44,544 bases of DNA. It comes from an uncultured Prevotellaceae bacterium. GTDB taxonomy: Bacteria; Bacteroidota; Bacteroidia; Bacteroidales; Bacteroidaceae. A program made the position numbers and the translations under genes. Below are positions 34,288-41,804 of the stretch, piece by piece. Below the pieces are notes generated by a model. It was not told the origin of the DNA. It did no database searches and saw only the letters and a program-made list of their open reading frames with translations. Numbering within the stretch: the first letter of the stretch is position 1; each line of letters starts with the position of its first letter. Location: the NCBI GenBank assembly GCA_902800585.1, contig CADCEW010000012.1, positions 1 to 44,544 on the forward strand, written 5' to 3'.

Positions 34288-35400
34288 ATGAATGACGATT
34301 TAAGGGTAATTATCAGTGGTGGTGGCACGGGTGGACATATCTTCCCGGCTATATCCATTGCTAACGCTATTAAGGCTCTCCGCCCTGAGGCACAGATTCT
34401 CTTTGTGGGGGCTTTAGGTCGTATGGAGATGCAGCGTGTACCTGCCGCAGGTTATGAAATAAAAGGATTGCCAATTTGTGGATTCGACCGTAAGAATCTG
34501 CTGAAGAACTTCAAAGTCCTGTATAAGATATGGAAAAGCCAGCGAAAGGCAAAAAGCATCATCAAGAACTTCAATCCACAGGTTGCTGTCGGTGTGGGTG
34601 GCTATGCCAGTGGTCCAACTCTTAATAAAGCTGCTGCTATGGGTATCCCTTGCCTGATACAGGAACAGAATTCCTATGCAGGTGTTACGAATAAACTCTT
34701 GGCAAAGAAAGCCGAGAAGATTTGTGTCGCCTACGATGGGATGGAGCGTTTCTTCCCTGCAGACAAGATTATCAAGACAGGTAATCCTGTACGTCAGTCA
34801 TTATTGGAGACCACCGTATCCCACGAGGATGCCATACGCTCCTTCGGACTGGACCCCGCCAAGAAAACAATTCTTTTGGTAGGAGGAAGTCTGGGAGCCC
34901 GTACTATCAACGAGAGTGTCCTTCAACATTTGGACCTGATACGCGATTGTGGGGTTCAGTTTGTGTGGCAGACAGGAAAATACTATCATGCTTCCATCAT
35001 GGAACAATTACAGAAAGAAGGACAACCTGATAATCTGATTGTCACCGACTTCATCAGTGACATGGGTGTCGCTTATAAAGCAGCAGACCTGGTTATCAGC
35101 CGTGCCGGAGCAAGCAGTATCTCGGAGTTCTGTCTGATTGGCAAGCCTGTCATCTTAGTGCCAAGTCCGAATGTAGCAGAAGACCACCAGACGAAGAACG
35201 CTATGGCACTTGTCAACGTGAAGGCAGCCATCTATGTCAAAGACAGCGAGGCTTCCAAACTGTTACTGCCTCTTGCTATCGACACCGTGAAAGATGAAGA
35301 GAAACTGGCATCTTTGAAGGAGCATATATTAAAACTGGCACTGCCTGACTCGGCTGAGATTATTGCCAAAGAAGTCATCAGATTAGCCCAAACCCATTAG
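34288..35400 (+). CDS. murG: Undecaprenyldiphospho-muramoylpentapeptide GlcNAc transferase
   Basis: Encodes 370 residues, GT-B fold. Converts lipid I to lipid II at the inner face of the membrane. Motifs: ISGGGTGGHIFPAISIANAI (N-terminal Gly-rich loop), GVGGYASGP, IQEQNSYAGVTNKLLAKKA, LLVGGSLGARTINESV and ISRAGASSISEFCLIGKPVI with PSPNVAEDHQTKNA for UDP-GlcNAc binding. Usual length. Confidence 0.97.
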   Translation: MNDDLRVIISGGGTGGHIFPAISIANAIKALRPEAQILFVGALGRMEMQRVPAAGYEIKGLPICGFDRKNLLKNFKVLYKIWKSQRKAKSIIKNFNPQVAVGVGGYASGPTLNKAAAMGIPCLIQEQNSYAGVTNKLLAKKAEKICVAYDGMERFFPADKIIKTGNPVRQSLLETTVSHEDAIRSFGLDPAKKTILLVGGSLGARTINESVLQHLDLIRDCGVQFVWQTGKYYHASIMEQLQKEGQPDNLIVTDFISDMGVAYKAADLVISRAGASSISEFCLIGKPVILVPSPNVAEDHQTKNAMALVNVKAAIYVKDSEASKLLLPLAIDTVKDEEKLASLKEHILKLALPDSAEIIAKEVIRLAQTH

Positions 35401-35404
35401 ACCC

Positions 35405-36781
35405 ATGGAACTAAAAGATATCAAAGCAGTCTATTTTGTAGGAGCCGGTGGCATTGGAATGAGTGCCATCGCCCGCTACTTCATCAGCAAGGGACAGGTT
35501 GTTGCTGGTTATGACAAGACACCAAGCGACCTGACACGCCAGCTGGAGAAGGAAGGCATGCTTATCCATTATGAAGAAAACGTAGAGGAGATACCTCAAG
35601 CCTGCAAGAACCCGGAAAACTGCTTGGTCATCTATACACCAGCCATTCCCGAAGAGCATCAGGAACTTCAGTATTTCCGCAACAATGGTTTTGAGATACA
35701 GAAACGTGCCCAAGTATTAGGTACGTTGACGCGTCAACACAAAGGACTCTGCGTAGCAGGTACACATGGCAAGACCACGACTTCTACGATGTGCGCCCAT
35801 ATCATGCATCAGAGTCATCTGGACTGTAACGCTTTCCTTGGAGGTATCTCCAAGAACTATGGCACTAATTATATCCTATCGGATTCAGACTATGTGGTGA
35901 TAGAGGCTGATGAGTTCGACCGCTCCTTCCATTGGCTCCGTCCATGGATGACTGTTATCACCTCTACCGATCCCGACCATCTGGATATCTACGGCACCAA
36001 GGAGGCCTATCTCGAGAGTTTCCGCCATTACACCGAACTGATACAGCCGGGCGGTGCCTTGATTATCCACCGAGACTTGGAGATGAAAGAACACCTGCAA
36101 GAGGGTGTCACATGCTATGACTATGCGTTGAACGAAGGCAACTTCCATGCGGAGAATATCCATATTGAGAATGGTGAGATTACTTTCGACTTTATCTCTC
36201 CTATTGAATCTGTATCTAACATCGAACTGGGACAACCTGTTCCCATCAACGTAGAGAACGGAATAGCAGCTATGGCAATGGCACAACTTGCTGGTTGTAC
36301 AGCAGAAGAACTCCGTTATGGGATGAAGACCTACGGAGGTGTGGACCGTCGCTTTGATTTCAAAATCAAAAATGATAAGACCGTCTTCCTAAGCGACTAT
36401 GCCCACCATCCTAAAGAAATCTATCAGAGTGCCAAGAGTATTCGGGAACTGTACCAGAATCGGAAGATTACTGCCATCTTCCAACCGCATTTGTACACCC
36501 GCACCCGTGATTTCTATCAAGATTTCGCAGAGGCATTAAGTCAACTGGACGAGGTTATCCTCACGGAGATTTATCCTGCTCGCGAACAACCGATAGAGGG
36601 CGTGACATCCGAACTCATCTATAACAATCTGCGCCCCGGAGTGGAGAAACAAATCATCCACAAAGACGAGGTCTTAGACTTTGTCAAGAGTCGAAACTTT
36701 GATGTCCTCATCGTATTGGGAGCCGGGGACTTAGACAACCAAGTACCACAGATTACTAAAATACTTCAAGACCGAACATGA
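35405..36781 (+). CDS. murC: UDP-MurNAc:L-alanine ligase
   Basis: Encodes 458 residues. Adds L-Ala to UDP-MurNAc. Features: FVGAGGIGMSAIARYF (N-terminal domain), YTPAIPEEHQE, ATP loop AGTHGKTTTSTM, EADEFDRSF, TSTDPDHLDIYG, and DYAHHPKEI with FQPHLYTRTRDF in the C-terminal domain. 4 bp after murG; its stop overlaps the ftsQ start (ATGA), implying coupling. Confidence 0.97.
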   Translation: MELKDIKAVYFVGAGGIGMSAIARYFISKGQVVAGYDKTPSDLTRQLEKEGMLIHYEENVEEIPQACKNPENCLVIYTPAIPEEHQELQYFRNNGFEIQKRAQVLGTLTRQHKGLCVAGTHGKTTTSTMCAHIMHQSHLDCNAFLGGISKNYGTNYILSDSDYVVIEADEFDRSFHWLRPWMTVITSTDPDHLDIYGTKEAYLESFRHYTELIQPGGALIIHRDLEMKEHLQEGVTCYDYALNEGNFHAENIHIENGEITFDFISPIESVSNIELGQPVPINVENGIAAMAMAQLAGCTAEELRYGMKTYGGVDRRFDFKIKNDKTVFLSDYAHHPKEIYQSAKSIRELYQNRKITAIFQPHLYTRTRDFYQDFAEALSQLDEVILTEIYPAREQPIEGVTSELIYNNLRPGVEKQIIHKDEVLDFVKSRNFDVLIVLGAGDLDNQVPQITKILQDRT

Positions 36782-37524
36782 CATTTAACTGGAAGAAATC
36801 CTTCATCATCCTAGCAGACATCGCCCTCGCCGTCTATCTGCTTCTTGCCATCACGGCTTTCAATCAGCCTGATGACCAGAAAGCGGTATGCACGCAGGTG
36901 GACATTGCTGTCGAAGACGGTGTTGTTGAGGGTTTCTTGGGAGATATGGAAATCAAAAACCAGTTACAACAAGCGAAGATCTATCCGCAAGGACAGCCGA
37001 TGAAACAGATTGAGGTTCGTAAGATAGAAGAGACGCTGAAACAGAACCCCTTTGTTGAGAATGCCGAATGTTATAAGACACAAGGAGGACATATCCAGAT
37101 CAGACTCACACAACGATTGCCTGTCGCACGTGTCAAGGCAGAGAATGGTGATGACTATTATATCGACTCTCAGGGTGTCATCATGCCCAACACCAAGTAC
37201 ACAAGTGATTTGGTCGTTGTGACAGGTGTCGTCAATCGTAAGTACGCACAGAAAGTCCTGTCCCGCATCGGTACCTTTATCGTCCACCATCCGTTCTGGC
37301 ATAGTCAGATTGAGCAACTGAATGTTCTTGCAGACGGAAGTATCGAAATGGTGCCACGTATCGGAGACCATATCATCTACTTAGGACAGCCCTCCAATAT
37401 CCAACAGAAACTCGACCGCTTGGAGAAATTCTACCGCTACGGATTAAGTGAAGCTGGATGGAACAAATACTCCTATATCAGTCTGGAGTTTTCCAACCAA
37501 ATCATTTGTAAGAAAAAAAGATAA
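36778..37524 (+). CDS. ftsQ: Cell division protein FtsQ
   Basis: Encodes 248 residues. Short cytoplasmic N-terminus, one transmembrane helix (~9-27, FIILADIALAVYLLLAITAF), then a periplasmic part with POTRA-like and beta domains: IEVRKIEETLKQNPFVENAE, LPVARVKAENGDDYYIDSQG and LVVVTGVVNRKYAQKV. The fold pattern and the place murC-ftsQ-ftsA-ftsZ define it. A divisome scaffold joining early and late proteins. Confidence 0.93.
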   Translation: MTFNWKKSFIILADIALAVYLLLAITAFNQPDDQKAVCTQVDIAVEDGVVEGFLGDMEIKNQLQQAKIYPQGQPMKQIEVRKIEETLKQNPFVENAECYKTQGGHIQIRLTQRLPVARVKAENGDDYYIDSQGVIMPNTKYTSDLVVVTGVVNRKYAQKVLSRIGTFIVHHPFWHSQIEQLNVLADGSIEMVPRIGDHIIYLGQPSNIQQKLDRLEKFYRYGLSEAGWNKYSYISLEFSNQIICKKKR

Positions 37525-37547
37525 CAAGAAAATAAATATAAATAAAG

Positions 37548-38993
37548 ATGCCAAAAGAATTTATCGTCGCTATCGAACTGGGGTCATCCAAGATGACCGG
37601 TATCGCAGGAAAGAAGAACCTTGACGGCAGTATTCAAGTACTTGCCGTGGTGAAAGAGGAGTCTTCCTCATTCATCCGCAAAGGTTATGTGTACAACATC
37701 GACAAGACCGCTCAATGCCTGACAAGTATTGTCAGCAAACTGGAGAAACAACTCAGGACATCCATCACACAGGTGTATGTGGGTGTCGGCGGTCAGTCTA
37801 TACGCTCTATTCGCAATGTCATTACCAAGGAACTGCCTTCCGATACTGTTGTCACGCAGGATATGGTTATCGAACTGATGGATAATAACCGTAACATGAA
37901 GTATCCTGACCAGGAAATTCTCGATGCGGCAGTACAAGAATATAAGGTTGACTCACAATATCAATTGGATCCGGTAGGTATCCAATGCAGCCATATTGAG
38001 GGTAACTTCCTGAATATCTTGCAACGGAAGACATTTTACAAAAACCTCAATCTCTGTTTTGAGGCTGCGGGAATCAATGTGGCAGAGATGTACCTCGCAC
38101 CGCTTGCCCTTGCTGACAGCGTACTGACAGAGACGGAGAAACGCTCTGGTTGTGTCTTGGTGGACTTAGGAGCCGACACCACTACGGTCAGTGTCTATTT
38201 CAAGAATGTACTCCGTCATCTCGCTGTCATTCCTCTGGGCGGTAATAATATCACCAAGGACATCGCTTCCTTACAGATGGAAGAGCAGGATGCCGAAAAG
38301 ATGAAACAGAAATACGCCACAGCTTTCACCGACAATAATGAAATTGACAACAACCTGAAATATTCCATTGACCCGGAGCGTCAAGTGGAAAGTCGGAAGT
38401 TCGTTGAAATCGTCGAAGGACGATTGGAGGAAATAATTGCCAACGTATGGTGTCAGGTACCAGAGGAATACTATGACAAACTATTAGGCGGTATCGTACT
38501 GACAGGTGGAGGCTCTAACATGAAGGATATCGAAAAGGCATTCACAAATTACACCCATATTGACAAAATCCGTACTTCGAAGTTTGTGACACAGACCATC
38601 GTTTCCAACCTGCCTGAAATCAACGTCAAAGACGGGCAGATGAATACAGTTCTCGGACTTCTTGCTAAGGGTGAGATTAATTGTGCCGGACAGGAAGTTG
38701 ATCCGAATGGTGACCTCTTTGCAACTAAACAGCCTGTTGTGGATCCTCTTGCTGACCGCAAGGCACGTACAGCAACAGAAACCCCTGCTGGTGTCGTCCG
38801 CACGGCTGAGGAGATTCGTCGTGCAGAGGAGGAAGCCCGTCAAAAGCGCGAGGAAGAAGAGCGTATTGCTCGTGAGAAAGCCGAAGAAGAAGCCCGTATC
38901 GAGGCTGAACGTCGCAAAGAGAACAGTTTCTGGCATAAGGCTTTCAAGGGCCTGAAGAAATTTGGTGAGGATATTATCAAAGAAGAAGACTAA
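37548..38993 (+). CDS. ftsA: Cell division protein FtsA
   Basis: Encodes 481 residues; actin fold. Tethers FtsZ to the membrane. Motifs: VAIELGSSKMTGIAG (phosphate 1), VLVDLGADTTTVSVYF (phosphate 2), IVLTGGGSNMKDIE (adenosine). Beyond ~405 it has a charged Glu/Arg/Ala helix (AEEEARQKREEEERIAREKA) of ~45 residues ending in an amphipathic segment (FWHKAFKGLKKFGEDIIK) that fits a membrane-targeting sequence. The linker makes it longer than E. coli FtsA (420). A-rich leader (ATAAATATAAATAAAG) before the ATG. Confidence 0.95.
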   Translation: MPKEFIVAIELGSSKMTGIAGKKNLDGSIQVLAVVKEESSSFIRKGYVYNIDKTAQCLTSIVSKLEKQLRTSITQVYVGVGGQSIRSIRNVITKELPSDTVVTQDMVIELMDNNRNMKYPDQEILDAAVQEYKVDSQYQLDPVGIQCSHIEGNFLNILQRKTFYKNLNLCFEAAGINVAEMYLAPLALADSVLTETEKRSGCVLVDLGADTTTVSVYFKNVLRHLAVIPLGGNNITKDIASLQMEEQDAEKMKQKYATAFTDNNEIDNNLKYSIDPERQVESRKFVEIVEGRLEEIIANVWCQVPEEYYDKLLGGIVLTGGGSNMKDIEKAFTNYTHIDKIRTSKFVTQTIVSNLPEINVKDGQMNTVLGLLAKGEINCAGQEVDPNGDLFATKQPVVDPLADRKARTATETPAGVVRTAEEIRRAEEEARQKREEEERIAREKAEEEARIEAERRKENSFWHKAFKGLKKFGEDIIKEED

Positions 38994-39009
38994 CTAACAT
39001 TTAAAGATT

Positions 39010-40326
39010 ATGATAGACAATATATTATTAGATTTCGGAGAGCCCGAAAGAGAGAATAGCATTATCAAGGTCATCGGTGTCGGTGGCGGCGGTGGCAATG
39101 CTGTCAACCATATGTATCGTGAGGGCATCCACGACGTAACCTTCGTACTTTGTAATACGGATAATCAGGCACTCAACGACTCCCCCGTTCCAGTGCATCT
39201 GCAACTGGGCAAGGAAGGTCTTGGCGCTGGTAATAAACCTGAAAAGGCTCGTGCCGCTGCAGAAGAAAGTATTGAGGATATCAAGAATATGCTGAGTGAC
39301 GGTACTCGTATGGCTTTCATTACTGCTGGTATGGGTGGTGGAACAGGAACGGGTGCCGCTCCTGTCATAGCTCGTATCTCCAAGGAAATGGGTATTCTGA
39401 CGGTTGGTATCGTAACTATCCCCTTCCGTTTTGAGGGTGACCGTAAGATTGATCAGGCATTGGATGGTGTAGAGGAGATGGCAAAGCACGTTGATGCCCT
39501 GCTGGTTATCAACAATGAACGTCTGCGCGAAATCTATCCGGATTTGTCGGTTCTCGATGCTTTCGGAAGAGCAGACGACACGCTTTCTGTTGCTGCTAAG
39601 TCTATCGCAGAGATTATCACCGTCCACGGATTAATCAACCTCGACTTCAACGATGTGAAGACCGTCTTGAAGGATGGAGGCGTCGCTATCATGTCTACCG
39701 GCTACGGTGAAGGAGAAGGACGTGTAAAGAAAGCCATTGATGATGCGCTTAACTCTCCATTGCTGAATGACAACGATGTTTTCAACTCCAAAAAGATCCT
39801 GCTCAGCATCTCGTTTGCCGGTAGCAAGGATGGTAAGGATTCTCTAATGATGGAGGAAATGAACGATGTCAATGAGTTCATGGCGAAATTTGGTGACTTC
39901 GAGATTAAATGGGGACTTGCCACTGACCCTGACCTCGGTAAGAAAGTCAAGGTTACCATCCTCGCCACTGGTTTCGGTATCGAGAATGTCGACGGCATGG
40001 ACGGTCACCTGAAGAAACACAGTCAGGCAGACATCAACCGCATAGCAGAGGAACAGGAGAAGGCGGCACAGAAACAAGACCGCCGCAACCGCTACTATGG
40101 TGGCGATGGGGCAGCCAAACGTTACAAACGTCGTCCGAACATCTATCTGTTCCGTCCTGATGACCTTGACAACGATGATGTCATCTCTGCCGTAGAGCAG
40201 ACACCGACATACAGGCGCACCCGTGAAATCCTGGACAGTATCTATAGCCAGGCAAGCGGTGAGGAGCCTCAACAGCCTAATGATGCACCACAAGAACCCA
40301 TTCAGGGAACGATTGTGTTCTCATAA
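39010..40326 (+). CDS. ftsZ: Cell division GTPase FtsZ
   Basis: Encodes 438 residues, tubulin family; polymerises into the Z ring. GTP-binding GGGTGTG at 109-115 after ITAGMG; VIGVGGGGGNAVNHM near the N-terminus; the T7 loop is at ~205 (INLDFNDVKTVLKD). The C-terminal tail is ~95 residues with a basic stretch (DRRNRYYGGDGAAKRYKRRP) and ends QGTIVFS. The likely partner-binding peptide is the segment EQTPTYRRTREILD, not the E. coli-type end, as judged by its place. Last gene of the dcw cluster; convergent with recO (10 bp gap). Confidence 0.98.
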   Translation: MIDNILLDFGEPERENSIIKVIGVGGGGGNAVNHMYREGIHDVTFVLCNTDNQALNDSPVPVHLQLGKEGLGAGNKPEKARAAAEESIEDIKNMLSDGTRMAFITAGMGGGTGTGAAPVIARISKEMGILTVGIVTIPFRFEGDRKIDQALDGVEEMAKHVDALLVINNERLREIYPDLSVLDAFGRADDTLSVAAKSIAEIITVHGLINLDFNDVKTVLKDGGVAIMSTGYGEGEGRVKKAIDDALNSPLLNDNDVFNSKKILLSISFAGSKDGKDSLMMEEMNDVNEFMAKFGDFEIKWGLATDPDLGKKVKVTILATGFGIENVDGMDGHLKKHSQADINRIAEEQEKAAQKQDRRNRYYGGDGAAKRYKRRPNIYLFRPDDLDNDDVISAVEQTPTYRRTREILDSIYSQASGEEPQQPNDAPQEPIQGTIVFS

Positions 40327-40336
40327 GGAAAGCCAA

Positions 40337-41068
40337 CTACCATAATTGTTGGAGCACTGCCAGACTTTTCAATTCCGGGAAGTCTGGCAGATGTTGTTTG
40401 TAATATTGCAGCAAGACATCCGTAATCCTGTGGCGGTCTGTCCTGGACAATCGGAAGAGATGCATGGTGGGATAGTCCATACGCATCATCAGATGAATCA
40501 GACGTGCCTCATCAGGCTGTAAGAAATCGCGATGGGTAGGTGCCACACTACAGAAACGTCCTTCACGCAGATCAAAGAACATAGAATCTCTCTCCTCTCC
40601 TCCTTCTACCAAATTAGGATAAAACCCCAGAAAGCGCGACATACGCATGAGGAAGGTCAGATGAAAGTTCGCATAACCTTCTGTAACCGCATCTAACCAT
40701 TGTACAGAATCTGCAATGTATTCAAACAATGGCTCGTCATGCTGTTCAGAGCGCAGACTGTGATAGAGAAATTCTGCTATAAACAAGGTGATAGCAAGTT
40801 TATCGGGCGAAGAAGGTATCGACACGTAGGGAACCAAAATACGGGCATCTTTCAGTTTTTGTAACCGAATGCATTGACGCACCTCACATTCAATCTCTAA
40901 TAATGTCATCGGCTGAAAGTATTGTTTCTTCAGACGCCCCTTTGCCGTCTTCGGTACTGTGACAATAAAAGAGAGTCTGCCCTTTTTCCTCGTGAACATG
41001 TCCACGATGATTTTGGACTCTCCATATTTAAAAGAGTGTAATACAATACCTTCCGTTTTCTCTATCAT
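40337..41068 (-). CDS. recO: DNA repair protein RecO
   Basis: Encodes 243 residues from ATG 41068 (MIEKTEGIVLHSFKYGESKI); upstream starts to 41134 would lie before the presumed promoter. N-terminal OB fold (GIVLHSFKYGESKIIVDMFT, then GRLSFIV) and a helical C-terminal domain. Loads RecA with RecR in recombinational repair. The Cys4 zinc site of some RecO proteins is not seen. Its last codons share a hairpin with the ftsZ 3' region. Confidence 0.93.
   Translation of the reverse strand: MIEKTEGIVLHSFKYGESKIIVDMFTRKKGRLSFIVTVPKTAKGRLKKQYFQPMTLLEIECEVRQCIRLQKLKDARILVPYVSIPSSPDKLAITLFIAEFLYHSLRSEQHDEPLFEYIADSVQWLDAVTEGYANFHLTFLMRMSRFLGFYPNLVEGGEERDSMFFDLREGRFCSVAPTHRDFLQPDEARLIHLMMRMDYPTMHLFRLSRTDRHRITDVLLQYYKQHLPDFPELKSLAVLQQLW
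40357..40390. terminator. Strong stem-loop 30 bp after ftsZ, inside the recO 3' end
   Basis: CTGCCAGACTT (40357-40367) pairs perfectly with AAGTCTGGCAG (40380-40390) around a 12-base loop. No T tract follows, so it may protect the dcw transcript's 3' end or act as an imperfect terminator for it rather than a classic intrinsic one. Confidence 0.5.
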
Positions 41069-41073
41069 GAGGG

Positions 41074-41081
41074 CGAAATTA
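41074..41081 (-). promoter_or_regulatory. Possible -7 box for recO
   Basis: Minus-strand TAATTTCG, one mismatch to TAnnTTTG, five bases before ATG 41068. No good -33. If real, recO mRNA would have no leader. Confidence 0.35.
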
Positions 41082-41123
41082 CACAAAAAAGATGAAAAAA
41101 GTGCATTTTTCAGAAAGAAAATT

Positions 41124-41153
41124 TTGTGGGACAAAAAAAATACAGTACCTTTG
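41124..41153 (+). promoter_or_regulatory. Promoter of tRNA-Glu and rpsT
   Basis: TTG at 41124-41126 (in ATTTTGTGGG), 19 bp spacing, TACCTTTG at 41146-41153 followed by C: a full match to the Bacteroidetes consensus. Start expected near 41159, 16 bases before the tRNA. Confidence 0.85.
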
Positions 41154-41174
41154 CAGCCGCATTTTGCCCCCCTT

Positions 41175-41246
41175 GGTCCCTTCGTCTATCGGCTAGGACG
41201 AGAGATTTTCATTCTCTAAAGAGGAGTTCGACTCTCCTAGGGACTA
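41175..41246 (+). tRNA. tRNA-Glu (anticodon TTC)
   Basis: 72 bases fold as a cloverleaf: acceptor GGTCCCT/AGGGACT (first pair G-U), D arm GTC...GAC, anticodon stem AGAGA/TCTCT with loop TTTTCAT (anticodon TTC, reads GAA/GAG), T stem AGGAG/CTCCT with loop TTCGACT, discriminator A at 41246. CCA is not encoded. Confidence 0.95.
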
Positions 41247-41262
41247 CTTAAATCCGTCATCT

Positions 41263-41345
41263 GCACAGCCAAGTGCTACTCGCAAGGGAAACGGTGGCGG
41301 AGGGTTTTACAACCCGCCCAGGGCAGTCTATAGGACGTAAGACCC
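41263..41345 (+). promoter_or_regulatory. Structured leader between tRNA-Glu and rpsT
   Basis: Three consecutive hairpins in the 136 bases between the tRNA and rpsT: GCAC/GTGC (41263-41276), GGCGG/CCGCC with inner GTT/AAC (41296-41318), and GG/CC plus GTCT/AGAC (41322-41345). An A-rich stretch then leads to the ATG. No reading frame or second tRNA is seen. It may be an autoregulatory site for S20 or a processing signal. Confidence 0.5.
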
Positions 41346-41382
41346 ATAAGCTTTATATTAACAATAAAAAATTAAAAAGAAA

Positions 41383-41637
41383 ATGGCAAATCACAAATCA
41401 TCCCTGAAGAGAATTCGTCAGGAAAAGAAAAGAGCTGAGCACAACCACTACTATGCAAAGACCATGCGTAACGCTGTTCGCAAACTGCGTGCCATGACCA
41501 ACAAAGAAGAGGCTGTTGCTCTCTATCCCAAAGTACAGAAGATGCTGGACAAGTTGGCTAAGACCAATATCATCCACAAGAACAAGGCTGCTAACTTGAA
41601 ATCAAGCCTTGCACAACATATCAATCAGTTGGGATAA
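41383..41637 (+). CDS. rpsT: 30S ribosomal protein S20
   Basis: Encodes 84 residues: [20 protein letters not shown], then [10 protein letters not shown] and [20 protein letters not shown], the three-helix, highly basic S20. Binds the 5' and 3' minor domains of 16S rRNA early in assembly. Cotranscribed with tRNA-Glu and followed at once by a terminator. In E. coli S20 represses its own translation, which makes the folded leader of interest. Confidence 0.97.
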   Translation: MANHKSSLKRIRQEKKRAEHNHYYAKTMRNAVRKLRAMTNKEEAVALYPKVQKMLDKLAKTNIIHKNKAANLKSSLAQHINQLG

Positions 41638-41657
41638 TTTTTCACAAGAGATAATGG

Positions 41658-41696
41658 AGGATCGTACCCTGAAAAGGTTGCGGTCCTTCTTTTTTT
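41658..41696 (+). terminator. Intrinsic terminator after rpsT
   Basis: AGGATCG (41658-41664) pairs with CGGTCCT (41681-41687, one G-U), with inner ACC/GGT, followed by TCTTTTTTT. Confidence 0.85.
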
Positions 41697-41746
41697 GTCT
41701 ACTTTTCCAAAGACTTAAAAATATTAATATTTTTACACATATTTTT

Positions 41747-41778
41747 TTCGTTTATTTCGTACAAATTTTGTATTTTTG
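41747..41778 (+). promoter_or_regulatory. Promoter of gyrB
   Basis: TTCG (41747-41750), 20 bp spacing, TATTTTTG (41771-41778) followed by C. Leader of about 20 bases to ATG 41805. Confidence 0.65.
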
Positions 41779-41804
41779 CAACCTATTAAGGACTATTTAT
41801 AACA

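Noticed and set aside
41247-41382. A second tRNA after tRNA-Glu
   Set aside because: No T-loop TTCNANNC sequence or 7-bp acceptor stem can be drawn; only isolated hairpins.
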